Of a stretch of 64,000 nucleotides of DNA, positions 11,871 through 23,475 are shown in pieces. The first letter of the stretch is position 1. Each line of letters starts with the position of its first letter. The notes below the pieces were generated by a model that was given only the letters and a program-made list of their open reading frames with translations, ran no database searches and was not told where the DNA came from. This DNA is from Benincasa hispida. Taxonomy: Eukaryota > Streptophyta > Magnoliopsida > Cucurbitales > Cucurbitaceae. The stretch is taken from assembly GCF_009727055.1 (NCBI RefSeq), contig NC_052349.1:43545302-43609301 (forward strand), in the 5' to 3' direction. Both the position numbers and the translations under genes were made by a program.

Positions 11871-13917
11871 TGTTGGGGTTGATGCCCTAAAGTCTCGTGT
11901 CCTGTAGTTTGTAAACAGCATGTACGAACACTTGTGATGTTAATATATTATATTTACTTCACATCTTGTTTTTTGCTCGGTTAATTGTTTTATTTGCTTT
12001 ACCACAAACCAATAAACATAAAATCCCTAGTTATTTGTATGTGACTCAAGCATGTATGTGGTGACATACAAGTGGATCATGTCTTGAGTGATAACCAAAA
12101 TGGTCTGTAGTAAATCGATAAAGGAGGGAAACCTTATCCTGGTAACGCTACGAATACGGCCCGCTTTGTGGAAAGATCACAAGTGTTGTGACTTGTCACA
12201 GATGGTCTGATCCTGATCATTCGTGTTGGGGACATGCGAGCGAGGACATCCTATACAAAGAGTTTGTATAAGACCTGACCACAAAATGTTAATGTCTCGT
12301 TATATAACACCGTTCATGACAGAGACTTCACTTCACTAGGATGACCATAGGTAACATGACCTCAATCCTGAATGAGTTGGGAACTCCTGCTATTGAGGGC
12401 AGTCCTTTGATTTGTATGGCTACGAGTGGCCAAGTCGCCATACCATTATGAGGATTTGTCTGATTTGGGAGCTGGGAACTCAGCTATACAAGATGGAATT
12501 CACTCATTCCTCGAGGCAGGGGTAAGTAGATAGATGGCTTCCTTAAGGGCTGATTCTGGGGCTTAAACGATGTGACGCCACACACCTTCTCTTGGCCCGA
12601 GAGGTGTTCACACATAGTTGTATTATGTTGTATTGTTCATTAGAGGAATCAGTGGTACTTAAGGAGTGAGGTGTAACTACAGGGGCAAAATGGTAAATTG
12701 GCTCAGTTGTACTTACGAGCATCTGTGAAGGGTCATCGTACTCATGATTGGTCATATCCGATGGACACAGAAATATATCTGTGGTAAGAAGAGTTCAGTT
12801 GTTGGTCTTTAGTGGAATCACTGACAGTTAACGGATGGATGATCTCGTGGCTAAAGAGTTTAGTCAGCTATTCACGTACCGTTGGAGCTTCGAGCCACAG
12901 GTCCATTAGGTCCCCTGGGTTGCTTGGATAAAGTTGAGAACCAGTGTTTGGGTTAATTTGAAATGTTCAAATTGACAAGAGGAAGTTCAATTATATATGA
13001 TATAATTTGACTGGTTAATTATATATGATATAATTGACTAAATGTATGAGATACATTAATTTGAAGGAAATTAGATATAAATATGATTTATATCAAGTAG
13101 AGGAGAAAATACTATAGTAGATATATGATATCAAACTATAGGATATAAAGATAATATGATTATATTTATTAATTAATTAATTGATTAATTATATGATAAT
13201 TAACCAATTCTTCCACGTTCAGACGTGGGTAGTGGGCTGCGTTGGTTATGGTAACCGGTGGGTTAAAAATGAAAAGAGTTTTCATTTTTCAAATCGTGCA
13301 TTCAAATTTTCGTCCACTCAAAGAGAATTCATGAAACGATCGCCCGAGAGACTATACGATAGTAGCTCTTTCGTCTAAACGATTGTCTACCTCACGATTT
13401 CTCTAAACGATCGTATACATTTTTCCTAAACGATCGTTCAGCTTTTTATACACGATCACGTAGCTCTTTTATACGATAAGTACTTCCGCTATACGATAGC
13501 ACAATTTTATCTCCCACTTGCTTATCGTCTACACGACGCATTGTCCTCCGTCCTCTACTAAACTCACCAAAGCCCACTATTTGGGTTTTCACTTCGAGGA
13601 TACCCAGGTTTCATTAGTGGTGGTGTCGTCTCCGCTGCAGTGTTCATGTTTGTACTGATCGTGCTGTTGCAGTCAACATACCCGTTGGGTGTTGGTAAAT
13701 TTGTTAGAGGTTTTCCGCTGCATTGGGTTCAGAAGTTCGAAAAGAGTCTTCAACAGGTATGAACCCTTTCCCTGTTAATTATTGTGTTCTGAGCATGCTG
13801 ATAATTAGAATAATATGCATAACTGTATGTGTTGAATGTATATCTTTTGTATTTCGGTCACTGTGAAATCGGAGCAATCTGAACACGCTCATGGAACTCT
13901 CAGTATGAGATCCTTCA
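11871..13917 (+). repeat. Fourth-layer solo LTR (plus), copia family A
   Basis: It starts TGTTGGGGTTGATGCCC and ends ATGAGATCCTTCA, 2047 bp, with a perfect 5-bp target duplication tatag (11866-11870 and 13918-13922). It closely matches both LTRs of the complete element at 44696-58287. A solo LTR arises when the two LTRs recombine and delete the interior. Words such as aaacgatcgt and atacgata repeat at 13333-13520. Confidence 0.95.
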
Positions 13918-14639
13918 TATAGAGCTTATTCCTAAGTCTATACTTCTTGCCTATGCGATGATGAAGATGCACACAAGGATAAGGTGACCACATACAATCA
14001 TATCTTATCTCTAGGGTGCATGCGATGCATTAATAGCAAATAGAACTTATTCCTAAGCTTCTATCTCTTGATTATGCAGTTCTAATCTGACTCTTCCGAG
14101 CCTAGATTCTAATCTGACTTTTTTAAGCCTAGATTCTATCCTTAGACTACCCTTCTGAGTATCTTTAATGAACGAATGACGCATACATAATACAATATAA
14201 TCGCATAGAATGAAGATCTTAGGTTATGCTAGCTAAGTGCTTCTCAACCCATTCGACAGATTTGACTACTCATGCGTAATGTACAGAGAGTGGACAGATA
14301 TAAAGATGCAATTTCCATTTTTATAAATAAGTTCATAGTACAAAATGACTATGGAAGATAAGGGTAGAGAACCTGGTAGCAATTCTTTGCTTCCCAAGGC
14401 TTTTACACTATTATCTCTATTCTACCCAAAAGATGTTCTTGCTTCCACAAGAGTTAGCCCTCTCTCTAATTTCAACGCTCCAGGCACTCTTCCGAGTTCA
14501 CCGGGATGATCTCTCGGTGTAATCTCCCTTCACTCGCTTCCGCCTTCTAAGTAACAGAAAAACTATGAACAAGGCTACTTCTATCTATATGGTAAATTCT
14601 GTAAACTGAGCGAACTCCTTCAACGAAGATGGCCTTCGG

Positions 14640-14647
14640 TATTTATA
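14640..14647 (-). promoter_or_regulatory. TATA box of the third-layer LTR
   Basis: On the minus strand it reads tataaata, within the continuation of the TGATAAC-type LTR. The sister solo LTR at 51676-53504 has the same box at 52197-52204. Confidence 0.5.
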
Positions 14648-16692
14648 GAGCTTCAGGGTGAAGAGCTTTTTCTCTCTTATGATTGCACTGATGGGATGAC
14701 ATTAATTCTCTGTCTGATGAGTCGAATATTTGTCACCGAAAAGTTGAGTGTACTTGCTACAGTAGGTCATTAACGACTTGTCAACTTAAATTCGGAATCG
14801 AACGTCATCAGCTTTTTTTCCCATCGTGATTTATTAAGCTTTCATCCAGATGCGCCCATCTTGATGTACCGGCTCTATGCAGCCACCTTCTTGAGCAGAT
14901 TTTCGCGAGCGCAAACAATCGCATAGCCTTGCGGTCACAATCTCTCAATGCGCTCGGACGTTAATTTCTTTGGATCGCATTTCCGCCTTGCGTCAATGCA
15001 TTTTCCTGCATAAAATACATAAGTTAGTTGTTTTAATGCAATGGACGCATGCGATTGCAATGTTGTGAACTTAATGCTTTTGGACGCAATATTGTGTATT
15101 TTTACCATCGCAATCCTGCATTGTTTTATAACTTTGTGCTGTAATAACGTACATTTTTGCCCGTTATCAGTAGCTTAAAAGGATTTAGTTGAAAATCAGT
15201 TTTTGGGTTAATTTGAATTGTTCAAATTAATAAGAGGAAATTTAATTATATATGATATAATTGACATCATGTATTTGATACATTATAGTGTAATTTGAGG
15301 AATAAATATTTGAATGTGATTCAAATATATATTCTATGAATGAGATTCATAATTGTTAAATTTAATATAAATATGACTTATATTAAATGCCATAAAATAG
15401 AGAAAAAAAAAACTATAGTTTATATTGTATATGATGCAATATTAAAACTATAGATTATAAATATAATATGATAAGTTGGTTATCATATTTATTTATATTA
15501 TTAATTATTTTGGATAATTAATCATTTTTCTCTCTAACCACCTTAATGGGTGGTTAAGTGGTTTTTTATGGCAAAAGGAATAAAAAGAAATTAGTTCTAA
15601 TTTTTCCTTTAACACAACATAAGATCTACACGATTTCAACAGAGCCTATATGATAGACTTTCAGATCTACACGATTGAAGAAGATTTTTCTATACGATAG
15701 TTATTCTTCAATCGTCTTCCTCCTCCAAACTCACAAACTCCCTCTAACCAAAATAGTAAGAGCCCACCATTCTTGGGTTCTCACCCTAAGAATACTAAGG
15801 ATATGAGGTGGTAGTGTCTTCCCCTTTTGGTTCGAGTTTTTGTTGTTGTTCGAGCAGTTCGTGATAGTTCAAGGGACTTATGTGAAGAATTGTTCTTCAA
15901 AGGTATAGTCACTTGATCCTTATTTATAGTTTAAAAGTATGATGTAATTTTACTTTGAATGCATAATCTGCTTGTATTTGTTGTAAAAGTTTGTTTTCAA
16001 TCTAAATGGGATTTGGACGATCCGCTTCTATACTTAAAGGAGCAATTTATCTATACTTACCCCGACCTCGGGAAATGAGTGAATTCCTTCTTGTGTAGTT
16101 GTGTTCTCAGCTCCTTAATTAGACGAATCTCCAAAATGGTAGGCTTATTGAGTCGACGATCTGGCCACTCTCACCCATACAAATCAAAGGATCACCCTCA
16201 TAGGCAGGAGTTCACAACTTACTCAAGATCCAGGTCATGTTACCTATGGTCATCTTGGTGAAATGTAAGTATCTATTATGAATGATGTTATATAATGAGA
16301 CTAAACATTTTGTGGTTCGGTCTTATACAAACTTCTTTGTATAGAATATTCCCGCTCATATATCTATACATGAATGATTAGGATTAGATCATTTGTAGCA
16401 CTTTACAACAATTGTAACACCTAAAAACCAGACCATACTTGTAGAGTCACCAGGATAAGGTACCCAACCTCATCCATTTATTACAGACCATTTAGGTTAT
16501 CACTTAAACATGATCCATATGTATGTCTCTACCTACATGTTTAAACTACAAGTTAACCTTGACTATTAGTTTATTGGTTTGTGGTTAATGCAACTAAAAA
16601 AAGGAATAAAATATCATACATTTTATTAAATAAACAATGAGTTTATTCAAAATATTTACAAACTATAGGATCTTAAGGTATCAAACCCAACA

Positions 16693-17440
16693 GTTGCCAC
16701 TTGCTAGGAACACTAGCTTGTAGGGGTGTAAGCTGGTTGGGTTTAAGGAATTTTTAGAACTAACCTAATTGTTTGAATTGTAAATTTCTTCGACCCAAAT
16801 AATATTTATTAAAAAATGAACTCAACCCAACCCAACCATGAAAACATTTGAGTTGGTTTGGTTCAGGTTACTTGGATTATTATTTAAATTTGTGTTATAA
16901 GAATAAGTAAAATGCTAATACGTAAAAATTTTATTTATTATTTTCATACATTAAATTAAAATTAACAACTCAATTTCAATTTATATTATGAAAATTTTCT
17001 TTCAAAAGTACTAAAAGTGTTCGTAGGAGTTATTTGAGAATAAATTATTAAAAAACAAGAAGGTAAATAAAACTAAAATAAAGGTGTGAATATATAATTT
17101 TATCTTAAAAGGGAAATTATTTTAAGTAACAAAACTCCTAGAATATTTATAAATAATAGCAAAACATCATAGTCTATCTGCGATAGATCGCAATAGACTT
17201 ATGTGTGTCTATCATGTCACATATACTAATCTATCGCGGTCTATCCTATATAGATAATGAAATTTTACTATATTTGTAAATATTTTAGTTATTTTCCTAT
17301 ATTCGAAGACAATTCGTAAAAAAATATATTTTATAATTAATAATAAATTTAGTTGATTGTAGTTATTTTAAATGAATCCATAAAATTGGGTTGGTTGATT
17401 GAGTTTTTTGGATAATCGAATTTTTTTGAATACCCTTGCA
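16693..17440. repeat. Probable non-autonomous DNA transposon, hAT-like
   Basis: The left side begins near 16714 with aggggtgtaagctggttggg and the right side ends near 17440 with tttgaatacccttg, the imperfect reverse of the left. The interior is AT-rich, with cccaaccc-type words near both ends, and has no reading frame. A hairpin MITE (17155-17280) lies inside. No clean target duplication is seen, so the class is uncertain. Confidence 0.35.
17155..17280. mobile_element. Palindromic hairpin MITE, copy 2
   Basis: Words gtctatctgcgatagatcgcaatagac and ctatcgcggtctatcc face each other, and the right end gataatgaaattttactat matches copy 1 (9813-9930). It is more diverged than copy 1. It is non-coding. 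Confidence 0.6.
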
Positions 17441-17624
17441 TGGGCTTGAAAGCCAAAGAAACAGGGGGCAAAACCGTAACATCACAACCTAGGTTTTCAA
17501 AATCCTAGAAACAGAGCTGTAGCACGTCATCAATCCGTGCAGAACTTCAATCGGCAAATACAAACCGTCCGATCATCATCCACTAGAAGATTCCAGCTGT
17601 TCACGATTCACATCAAAATTGCAA

Positions 17625-17696
17625 AAAGAAAAAGAAAAAGAAAAAAAATAAAAATAAAAATAAAAATAAAAAATAAAAAAAGAAAGAAGAAGAAAT
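17625..17696 (+). repeat. A-rich microsatellite upstream of the HMGA gene
   Basis: Units aaaaag, aaaat and aaaaata follow one another about 180-250 bp before the start codon. It falls in the promoter or 5' leader and could influence nucleosome position. Its length is likely variable. Confidence 0.7.
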
Positions 17697-17875
17697 TACT
17701 CAAAATCCCTTTTCGCAAATCTGTGCTCAAATCAAACAGTTAACAAGGCCATGTCTTTTTTTTTTTGAACAGCAGTAGTAGGTTCCTCTCTCTATCTCTA
17801 GCTGCTTTCTGGGTTACTCTTGACCCTTCTCTGTAGGCTTCAGGAAAATAAAAAAGCTTTCTTTTTCAATTTTCA

Positions 17876-19324
17876 ATGGCGACTGAAGAGGTTAATAAAC
17901 CTCCATCACTCCCTCCTTACCCCGAGGTACATTCCTTTCCTCTATATCTCTTCCAATTTCAGATACCCATATAGCAAAAATTATGATTTGTCTTACTTTT
18001 TTCCTTTTTTTTTTTTGTGGGTTTGGACTCACTACCTCTAATTTGTTGAATCTATTATGGGTTTGTGTGTTTATGTGTTAATTTGTTCTTCAATTAGGGT
18101 TCCTCGTGATTTGTTTCTAATTTTGTATCTTGTTTAGTGAATTTCGATTTTTGTTTGATTTTTTTGGGGAACAGGGGAAAAATCTTTCTTTCCTTGTGTT
18201 TTCTTTCATTTCCTTCTCGAATCTGAGTGTTTCTTTTTAGAAAATAATTCAAAGGGTTTTTTTTTTTCATTGTTTTTGTTTTTTTTTTCATTGTCACTAA
18301 ATTTTGATTGATTCATCTGAGATTTCTCATTTCTTTAGTTCTGGTTAGAATCTTATTTGTTAGATGCAATTTTTGAAGAGAGATAAATGTGCTTCTGATT
18401 AACTGCTGTTCCTCTATTGTTGGTTTCTATTTTTGTTTTCAATCATACTTCACTTTCATCCTTCTTTAGGAAGTGGTTTTGAGTTTTGAAAATGTTAGAT
18501 CTGCCGTTAACTGTGAGGTAAAGTGAAATCTTAAGTAAAAATATGATTTGAGATTCTGCTTGATTTCAGATCTTTTTACTTCAAAGAGATAACAAACTAT
18601 ACAAGTTTATCTGAAATGTAATTTAATTTGAATTCTCTTGAAATGCTGGGAAAGCAGAATTCTGATTGATTGGTTATTAAGCTTCTTTTTAGAACTGCAA
18701 ATAATTGAAGCTGATAAAAGTGGATCATGAAAATAAAAAGAAAAGGTTGAATTGAAGAAACACCATTGTTTTTTGTTTTGTTTTTTTTGTTTTTGTTTTT
18801 GTTTTTTTAAGGAGGTGTTTTAAATATTGCAGATGATATTTAGGGCTATTGAAGCATTGAATAGTGAAAATGGCTCAAACAAGTCCACAATATCAAAGTA
18901 CATTGAATCAACATATGGGAACTTGCCCACTGGGCACTCATCTTTGCTCACACACCATTTGAACATGATGAAAGCCAGTGGAGAACTTGTGTTCTGGAAG
19001 AACAACTACATGAAGAGGGATCCCACGGCACCTCCCCGGCGGGGACGTGGCAGGCCTCCCAAACCGAAGGGCCCTCTTCCACCCAGTTCTGTTTTATCCC
19101 CACCAAAACCGAGAGGCCGCCCGCCTAAGGACCCCAATGCACCTCCAAAACCACCAAAACCAGTGCAGATGAAGGTATCTTCTGGGACTGGAAAAGCAAG
19201 AGGACGGCCAAGGAAATTCCCTCTGGCAACAACCATGCCATCTCCTCCGACACCGAGTGGGAGGCCCCGTGGTCGACCTCCCAAGGTGAAGACTTCATTG
19301 ACTGAAGTTAGCGTTCAACAATAG
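17876..19324 (+). CDS. HMGA: HMGA-type AT-hook protein with linker-histone domain
   Basis: Two exons, 17876-17926 and 18833-19324, with GT at 17927 and AG at 18831-18832, join in phase 0 to give 180 residues. Residues about 13-80 form a linker-histone H1/H5-like globular domain (YPEMIFRAIEALN, then GSNKSTISKYIE, then SSLLTHHLNMMKASGELV). Four AT-hooks follow, with RGRP cores at about 89-91, 111-114, 140-143 and 163-166, in a Pro/Lys-rich tail. This layout is that of plant HMG-Y/HMGA proteins, nuclear architectural factors that bind the minor groove of AT-rich DNA and H1-type sites. The first ATG in the 5' exon, preceded by a TC-rich leader, is used. The protein appears intact and of normal length for the family. 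The symbol is by family, not by orthology test. Confidence 0.95.
17927..18832 (+). other. Single intron of the HMGA gene
   Basis: 906 bp, T-rich, with GTACAT donor and TTGCAG acceptor preceded by a long run of gttttt units (18767-18808). A first intron directly after a short N-terminal exon is common in this gene family. No other feature is seen in it. Confidence 0.85.
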
Positions 19325-19530
19325 ATTGTTGCAGAGCAGTATTAATTGGTAGTGCCTTGACTCTCCCTCCCTCCCTCTCTCTCTCTCTCTGTGTTGCTGT
19401 GTGGGCAGTTTGTAGTTGTAGTGCTAGTTTTAGTTTGATGTGGATGTGGGTGTAATTCATGTAAAGTGTGGTGTAGTTGTTTGTGAGGCTCTGTTGCTTT
19501 CTAATTTACAAAGTGAACATTGACCTGTGC
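19325..19530 (+). other. Probable 3' UTR of the HMGA gene with CT microsatellite
   Basis: After the stop there is a ctccctccctccctctctctct run (about 19364-19390), then T/G-rich sequence. I did not find a clear AATAAA signal. The end of the transcript is not determinable by eye. Confidence 0.5.
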
Positions 19531-20811
19531 TAATCATAATTTCTTCAGTGTTTCAATCCTCAAAACATTTTTTAGATCGTCTGTTCATTTGTGAAAAAAT
19601 CCCAAATGTCGTAAAGTTGAAGTGATCAGTTGAGGTGTGCATAAATAATTGTTATGGCTATTCACGGGTTTTAGAAATAAAAAAGACCTCCAGAAGTCAA
19701 CTAGAAGAGACAAAAGGAAAAAATTCTTTCAAGGTTTGATTGGTTGCATGATCGAATCATATTTGAAATGCGTTTGAATAGTTATAACGGAATTATTTTG
19801 TTTCTCAAGTTTGTTGGAATTGTACTAGAATCGTACTAGTTAGATATTCTTGTACTTTTGAAGAGGTGTGGAGTTTAGACTTATCCAAATAGTAAATGAG
19901 TTTAGATCTTATTTAACAGTTCCATTTTCTATGTAGTTTTAATGGATGGATTGGGATTCATAGGACCATGGAGATTTGGAAGATTTTGAAGGATAAAATA
20001 GAATTTGAAGTCTCTATGCTAAGTAGTGACAGTGATTCAGAATATAAAGTCAAATGGGCATTTGGCCCACTTTGAAGGGTTGTATTTATTGAATGATCAG
20101 CTTCATAAAATTAGAGAATGGTTGGGATTCAGAGAGGATTCTGCTTTTCAATGTCTTTGAGATTTTCAACAATCTGCTTTCTGCTTCAGTGCTTCTGTTC
20201 TGACTTGTGAGGATCCAACCATTACTGTTTTTCTGAAGTATGGGACCAGACAACATTAAGGAATGGGAAATTGGAATTGTAAATTAAAGAGAGACAGAGA
20301 CAGAGACATCTGATTAATAGATGACATTATTGATTACATACAGTTTGTGTTTGAATTATTGACTAAAAGTTTATTACAAGCATCCAGATGGTCCCTTTCT
20401 TCTTTGACTCTGAATAATCGATTCTGTACATTGAACTTGGCTTCTTCAATATTTCCATGGCCTATGTCAATCCGAACATAGTACTATGTACAACTAAACT
20501 GAAAAAAAATCAAACTGATTGAACCGTGAACACCCCTTAGGGTATGGTTGGGAGGCTAAAATGTAACAGGTTGTCATTCCAAGTCCACGTTTGGATTGAG
20601 GGTTTTTGGTCCAGTTTGTAATCTCTTTTACATTTTCTTTCTACCGTTTTGAACTCAATTCTTTTTCCTACCGTTTTTACGTTTTACAATCCCATTCCAA
20701 TATCAATTTTAACATCTCATCCTAATCTCAATAGATAGAAGACAACAATTCTATGATTGGTCTTCGAGTGTTATTTAGTGTGAATATGTATTAAATATCT
20801 ATGTGATGGTG
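19531..20811. other. Intergenic DNA, nothing recognised
   Basis: AT-rich sequence with no supported gene. A gagacagagacagagaca run lies near 20288-20308. The stretch at 20530-20700 resembles a dispersed repeat but has no clear ends. Confidence 0.5.
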
Positions 20812-21007
20812 AATTTGATGATCATGCACCATTACATCAAGGTAGATGAATCGAACTTTTAGTGAGTTTGAGACTTTTTTAGAAACAATTTTCTAAACAC
20901 TATGATTATAAAAATTTGATGATCATGCACCATTACATCAAGGTAGATGAATCGAACTTTTAGTGAGTTTGAGACTTTTTTAGAAACAATTTTCTAAACA
21001 CTATGAT
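20812..21007. repeat. Near-perfect 101-bp tandem duplication
   Basis: Copy 1 is 20812-20912 and copy 2 is 20913-21007. They are identical over about 95 bp, beginning aatttgatgatcatgcacc. Such identity implies a recent duplication or an assembly duplication. No coding potential is seen. Confidence 0.95.
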
Positions 21008-21349
21008 AACTTTATAAAGAGATGCTTTTGAGTAAGAAAAACATAAAGTATTTTTACCCAAGCCAAACATTATGATAAATTTAAAATTGTATCATTCTTT
21101 AAAAGTACTTTTACCATTCAAGATTTATTTCAAACACTAATTTCTCAAAAAAGCCACAAAAAATGAAATATTCCTAAAACATTGTCACTCTTAATAACAT
21201 GTTATTCACACACCAGGATACATTTCCCCCCATTTTTGTACAACATATGGGAGGTACCATCACTAGAATGTATATCCATTATTTCTATAGGTAATAAATA
21301 ATCGATTAAGTTTTATAGGTAACTAATTAAATATATATATATATATATA

Positions 21350-21445
21350 TTTTATTTATTTAGTGTAATAGGTAGTGAGGGGATTGGAATTGTAAATCTC
21401 TTGGTCGATAAGACAGTATGTCCGTTGAGCTATGCTTGCTTTGAC
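21350..21445 (-). mobile_element. tRNA-derived SINE-like remnant 1
   Basis: On the minus strand it has an A-box-like tagctcaacgg followed by a degraded B box (aattccaatcccc), the internal RNA polymerase III promoter layout. It resembles copies at 22225 and 37699. Heavily decayed. Confidence 0.5.
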
Positions 21446-21989
21446 TACATACAACTAATGATTTGAATATATTATTAATTTATAAGAGATCAATGATCTA
21501 TATAATTCAATTTTATACGTAATCAATGGTGTATAGCTAATGAATGATTCACTAAATATATCTCACTACATAATTCTTTCAAGTAATAAATTATTGACTA
21601 TTTTTTAGGTCTAATTAACTACTCATCAGTTATTATATTAAACAAATGTTTGACATAATCAATTCATAGTTGCTTAGAAGGCGTTGATGTAGATAAAAAT
21701 TTTATAATATTTTAGGTAGAAAAAATTGCTAAATATAGAATCAAATAGAAGTGAATAATGCTCGCCAATTATGTTATATTTTAGCTTTTTGTCAGACCGT
21801 ATTAATTTTAGGCGACTTATATTTGAGTTCAACAAAAGTTGGCGGCTCGGTTGATGACGTATGTCTTCAACAATGTTCAAGTGGAAAATATTTTGATTTA
21901 TTAGAATAATTAGATTTTGTATAGGAGATTTTAATAGAAAAAGTCTGAAAATTATTTACACAAAATAACAAAATTTAATCTTTTTTTTA

Positions 21990-22130
21990 TAGAGACTAAT
22001 AAAGGTCGATAGAAGTCTATCAGTTTCTATCATTATCCGTGCATTAGTGATAAAAACGGATAGAAATCTATCATTGATGCTATAATGATATAAACTGTTA
22101 CAAGTCTATCATTCTATTAGTATTTTTTTT
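21990..22130. mobile_element. Palindromic hairpin MITE, copy 3
   Basis: Contains facing gatagaagtctatcagtttctatc and gatagaaatctatcattgatg words typical of copies at 9813 and 17155. More decayed. Non-coding. Confidence 0.55.
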
Positions 22131-22224
22131 TTTTTTTGTTATTTTTGTAAATAGTTTAATATTTTTCTACTTGTAAAAATTTTCTTTCATATATAAAGTG
22201 GAATTATGTTTAATATATATATAT

Positions 22225-22318
22225 CTTTTTAGTACAATTGGAGTTGAGGGATTTGAACTATAGATTTCGTTGTTACTAGAATACATGGATGTTAATTGAG
22301 TTATGCTCGTTTTGGTGA
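22225..22318 (-). mobile_element. tRNA-derived SINE-like remnant 2
   Basis: On the minus strand gcataactcaattaac (A-box-like) precedes tagttcaaatccc (B-box-like). The pattern parallels the copy at 37699-37782, with an AT-rich tail to the left. Confidence 0.5.
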
Positions 22319-23144
22319 ATTAAGTTTAATATTTAAAGCATAGTAGAAGACATAATATGATTTTATTTGATTAATCACATACTAACTATCTAATCAAGTA
22401 TATTGATTGAAAAGTGTCACAACTGAGGATATGAATCAAATGTAAGTTACTAATTCATAGCATAAGTAAAAATCTTTTCTTTTCTTTCTTTCTTTCTTTT
22501 TTTTTCCTCTAAGAAGCACTGCAAAAATGATTATTGATGGGTCAAGTAATAATCTTAGTGTATATGTACATTCAATGATTGGCTAGACTATATCCACACA
22601 AATAGTTTCTTTAGATAACCATGATTACTTTCTAAGTACTATAATGATTCCAATGATTGGCTATGATGGTGAAACCTAAAGATTTACTAAAAAAAGGAAA
22701 AAAACTTAAAAATTTAGGTTCGTCGTTTTTTTCTCCGAGCTTATAAACTTTACTTTTATCTATAAATTTCTTTAGTTTGTTATTCACATTCCACTATTGT
22801 TTTAAACTTAGTCAAAATTTGAAAATTAAAGTATCGTGGTAACTATTTAAGCTCAATTTGATATTTATTTATTTATTTATTCTTTTTTACACATAATTTT
22901 TAAAAATAAAAAAAAATAAATAAATGGTTATGAAATGGGAACTAAAAAAGTAATTTTCAAATATTTCTTTTTATTTTTAGAATTTGACTAAGAATAAAAG
23001 TGTTTCTTCAAGAAATGTGAGAACAATATGATGAAATTATGAGAAATAAACATAAATTTTAAAAATTGAAAATTGAAAACAATGTCGTTACAAAACATGG
23101 CACAATTATTTTTTCTTTAAAAAATTTAGACTTTGCTGGCTAAT

Positions 23145-23475
23145 CATTTGGTTTTTGTTTTTTAGTTCTTGAAAATTAAGTCTATGAAACCTTCTTCAAG
23201 TTCTATCTCTAATTTCTTGCTTTGTTGTCTACTTTTTACCAATATTGACAAAAATTAAGTCAAATTTTGAAAATTAAAAAAAAAGTTTTTGAAATTCGAC
23301 GAAGAATTTAATTGTACTTAACAAAGATGCAAATCATTGTAAATGCTTAACAATGATTTGACTGTACTTAACAAAGATGTAAATCATTGTAAGAAAATAA
23401 AAGAAAATAAGTTTAATTTTAAAAAACAAAAAACGAAAAATGAAATGTTTATCAAATGGAACCTTTGGTATTTTT
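23145..23475. mobile_element. Dispersed MITE with 'catttgataa' ends, copy 1
   Basis: It begins near ctaatcatttgg and ends tttatcaaatggaacc, an imperfect terminal inversion. The interior (gaaaattaagtc…, tttcttgctttgttgtctactttttacc, gtacttaacaaagatgcaaatcattg) matches 27990-28240 closely. A short internal tandem repeat (gtacttaacaaagatg, 23317 and 23357) is present. Non-coding. Confidence 0.55.

Larger units (their letters stand above)
11429..15169 (-). repeat. Third-layer solo LTR (minus), gypsy- or LARD-like
   Basis: On the minus strand it starts TGATAACGGGCAAAAATG and ends …CATAATGCATCA, flanked by a perfect 5-bp duplication gtagc (11424-11428 and 15170-15174). Without its own insertion it is about 1.69 kb. 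A minus-strand TATA box lies at 14640-14647. Near its end it carries the 'ccctgtgttcgaccctgg' phrase (reverse of 11549-11566), also present at 53290 in a similar solo LTR. No internal domain is present, so the superfamily is a guess. Confidence 0.85.
10404..16033 (+). repeat. Second-layer LTR (plus), interrupted
   Basis: The LTR starts TGTTGGGGTTGATGCCC at 10404 inside the outer minus LTR. It runs to 11428, is interrupted, resumes at 15175 and ends near 16030. Its parts align with family members at 24952-27051 and 5921-7956. The last ~35 bp and about 30 bp of the outer LTR seem deleted at the right junction, so no target duplication remains and the end is approximate. The resumed part contains repeated tacacgat/atacgatag words (15620-15710). 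Confidence 0.75.
10201..16692 (-). repeat. Outermost solo LTR (minus) of a four-layer nest
   Basis: Two separated pieces, 10201-10403 and about 16034-16692, both align in minus orientation to the LTR at 5921-7956. The right piece ends …aaacccaaca, the reverse of the TGTTGGG LTR start. The left piece starts tggaggatccc and has an internal deletion of about 1.1 kb near 10310 relative to 5921-7956. Flanks gttgg (10196-10200) and gttgc (16693-16697) look like a 5-bp target duplication with one change. Everything between the pieces is later insertions. Confidence 0.75.

Noticed and set aside
17537..17743. Lys-rich open frame upstream of the HMGA gene
   Set aside because: It is a translation of the A-rich microsatellite in the promoter or leader.
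19006..19284. Gly-rich minus-strand open frame opposite the HMGA exon
   Set aside because: It is the shadow of the Pro/Lys-rich AT-hook coding strand.
21350..21445. A functional tRNA gene
   Set aside because: The B box is degraded and no cloverleaf can be folded by eye; it fits a SINE remnant better.
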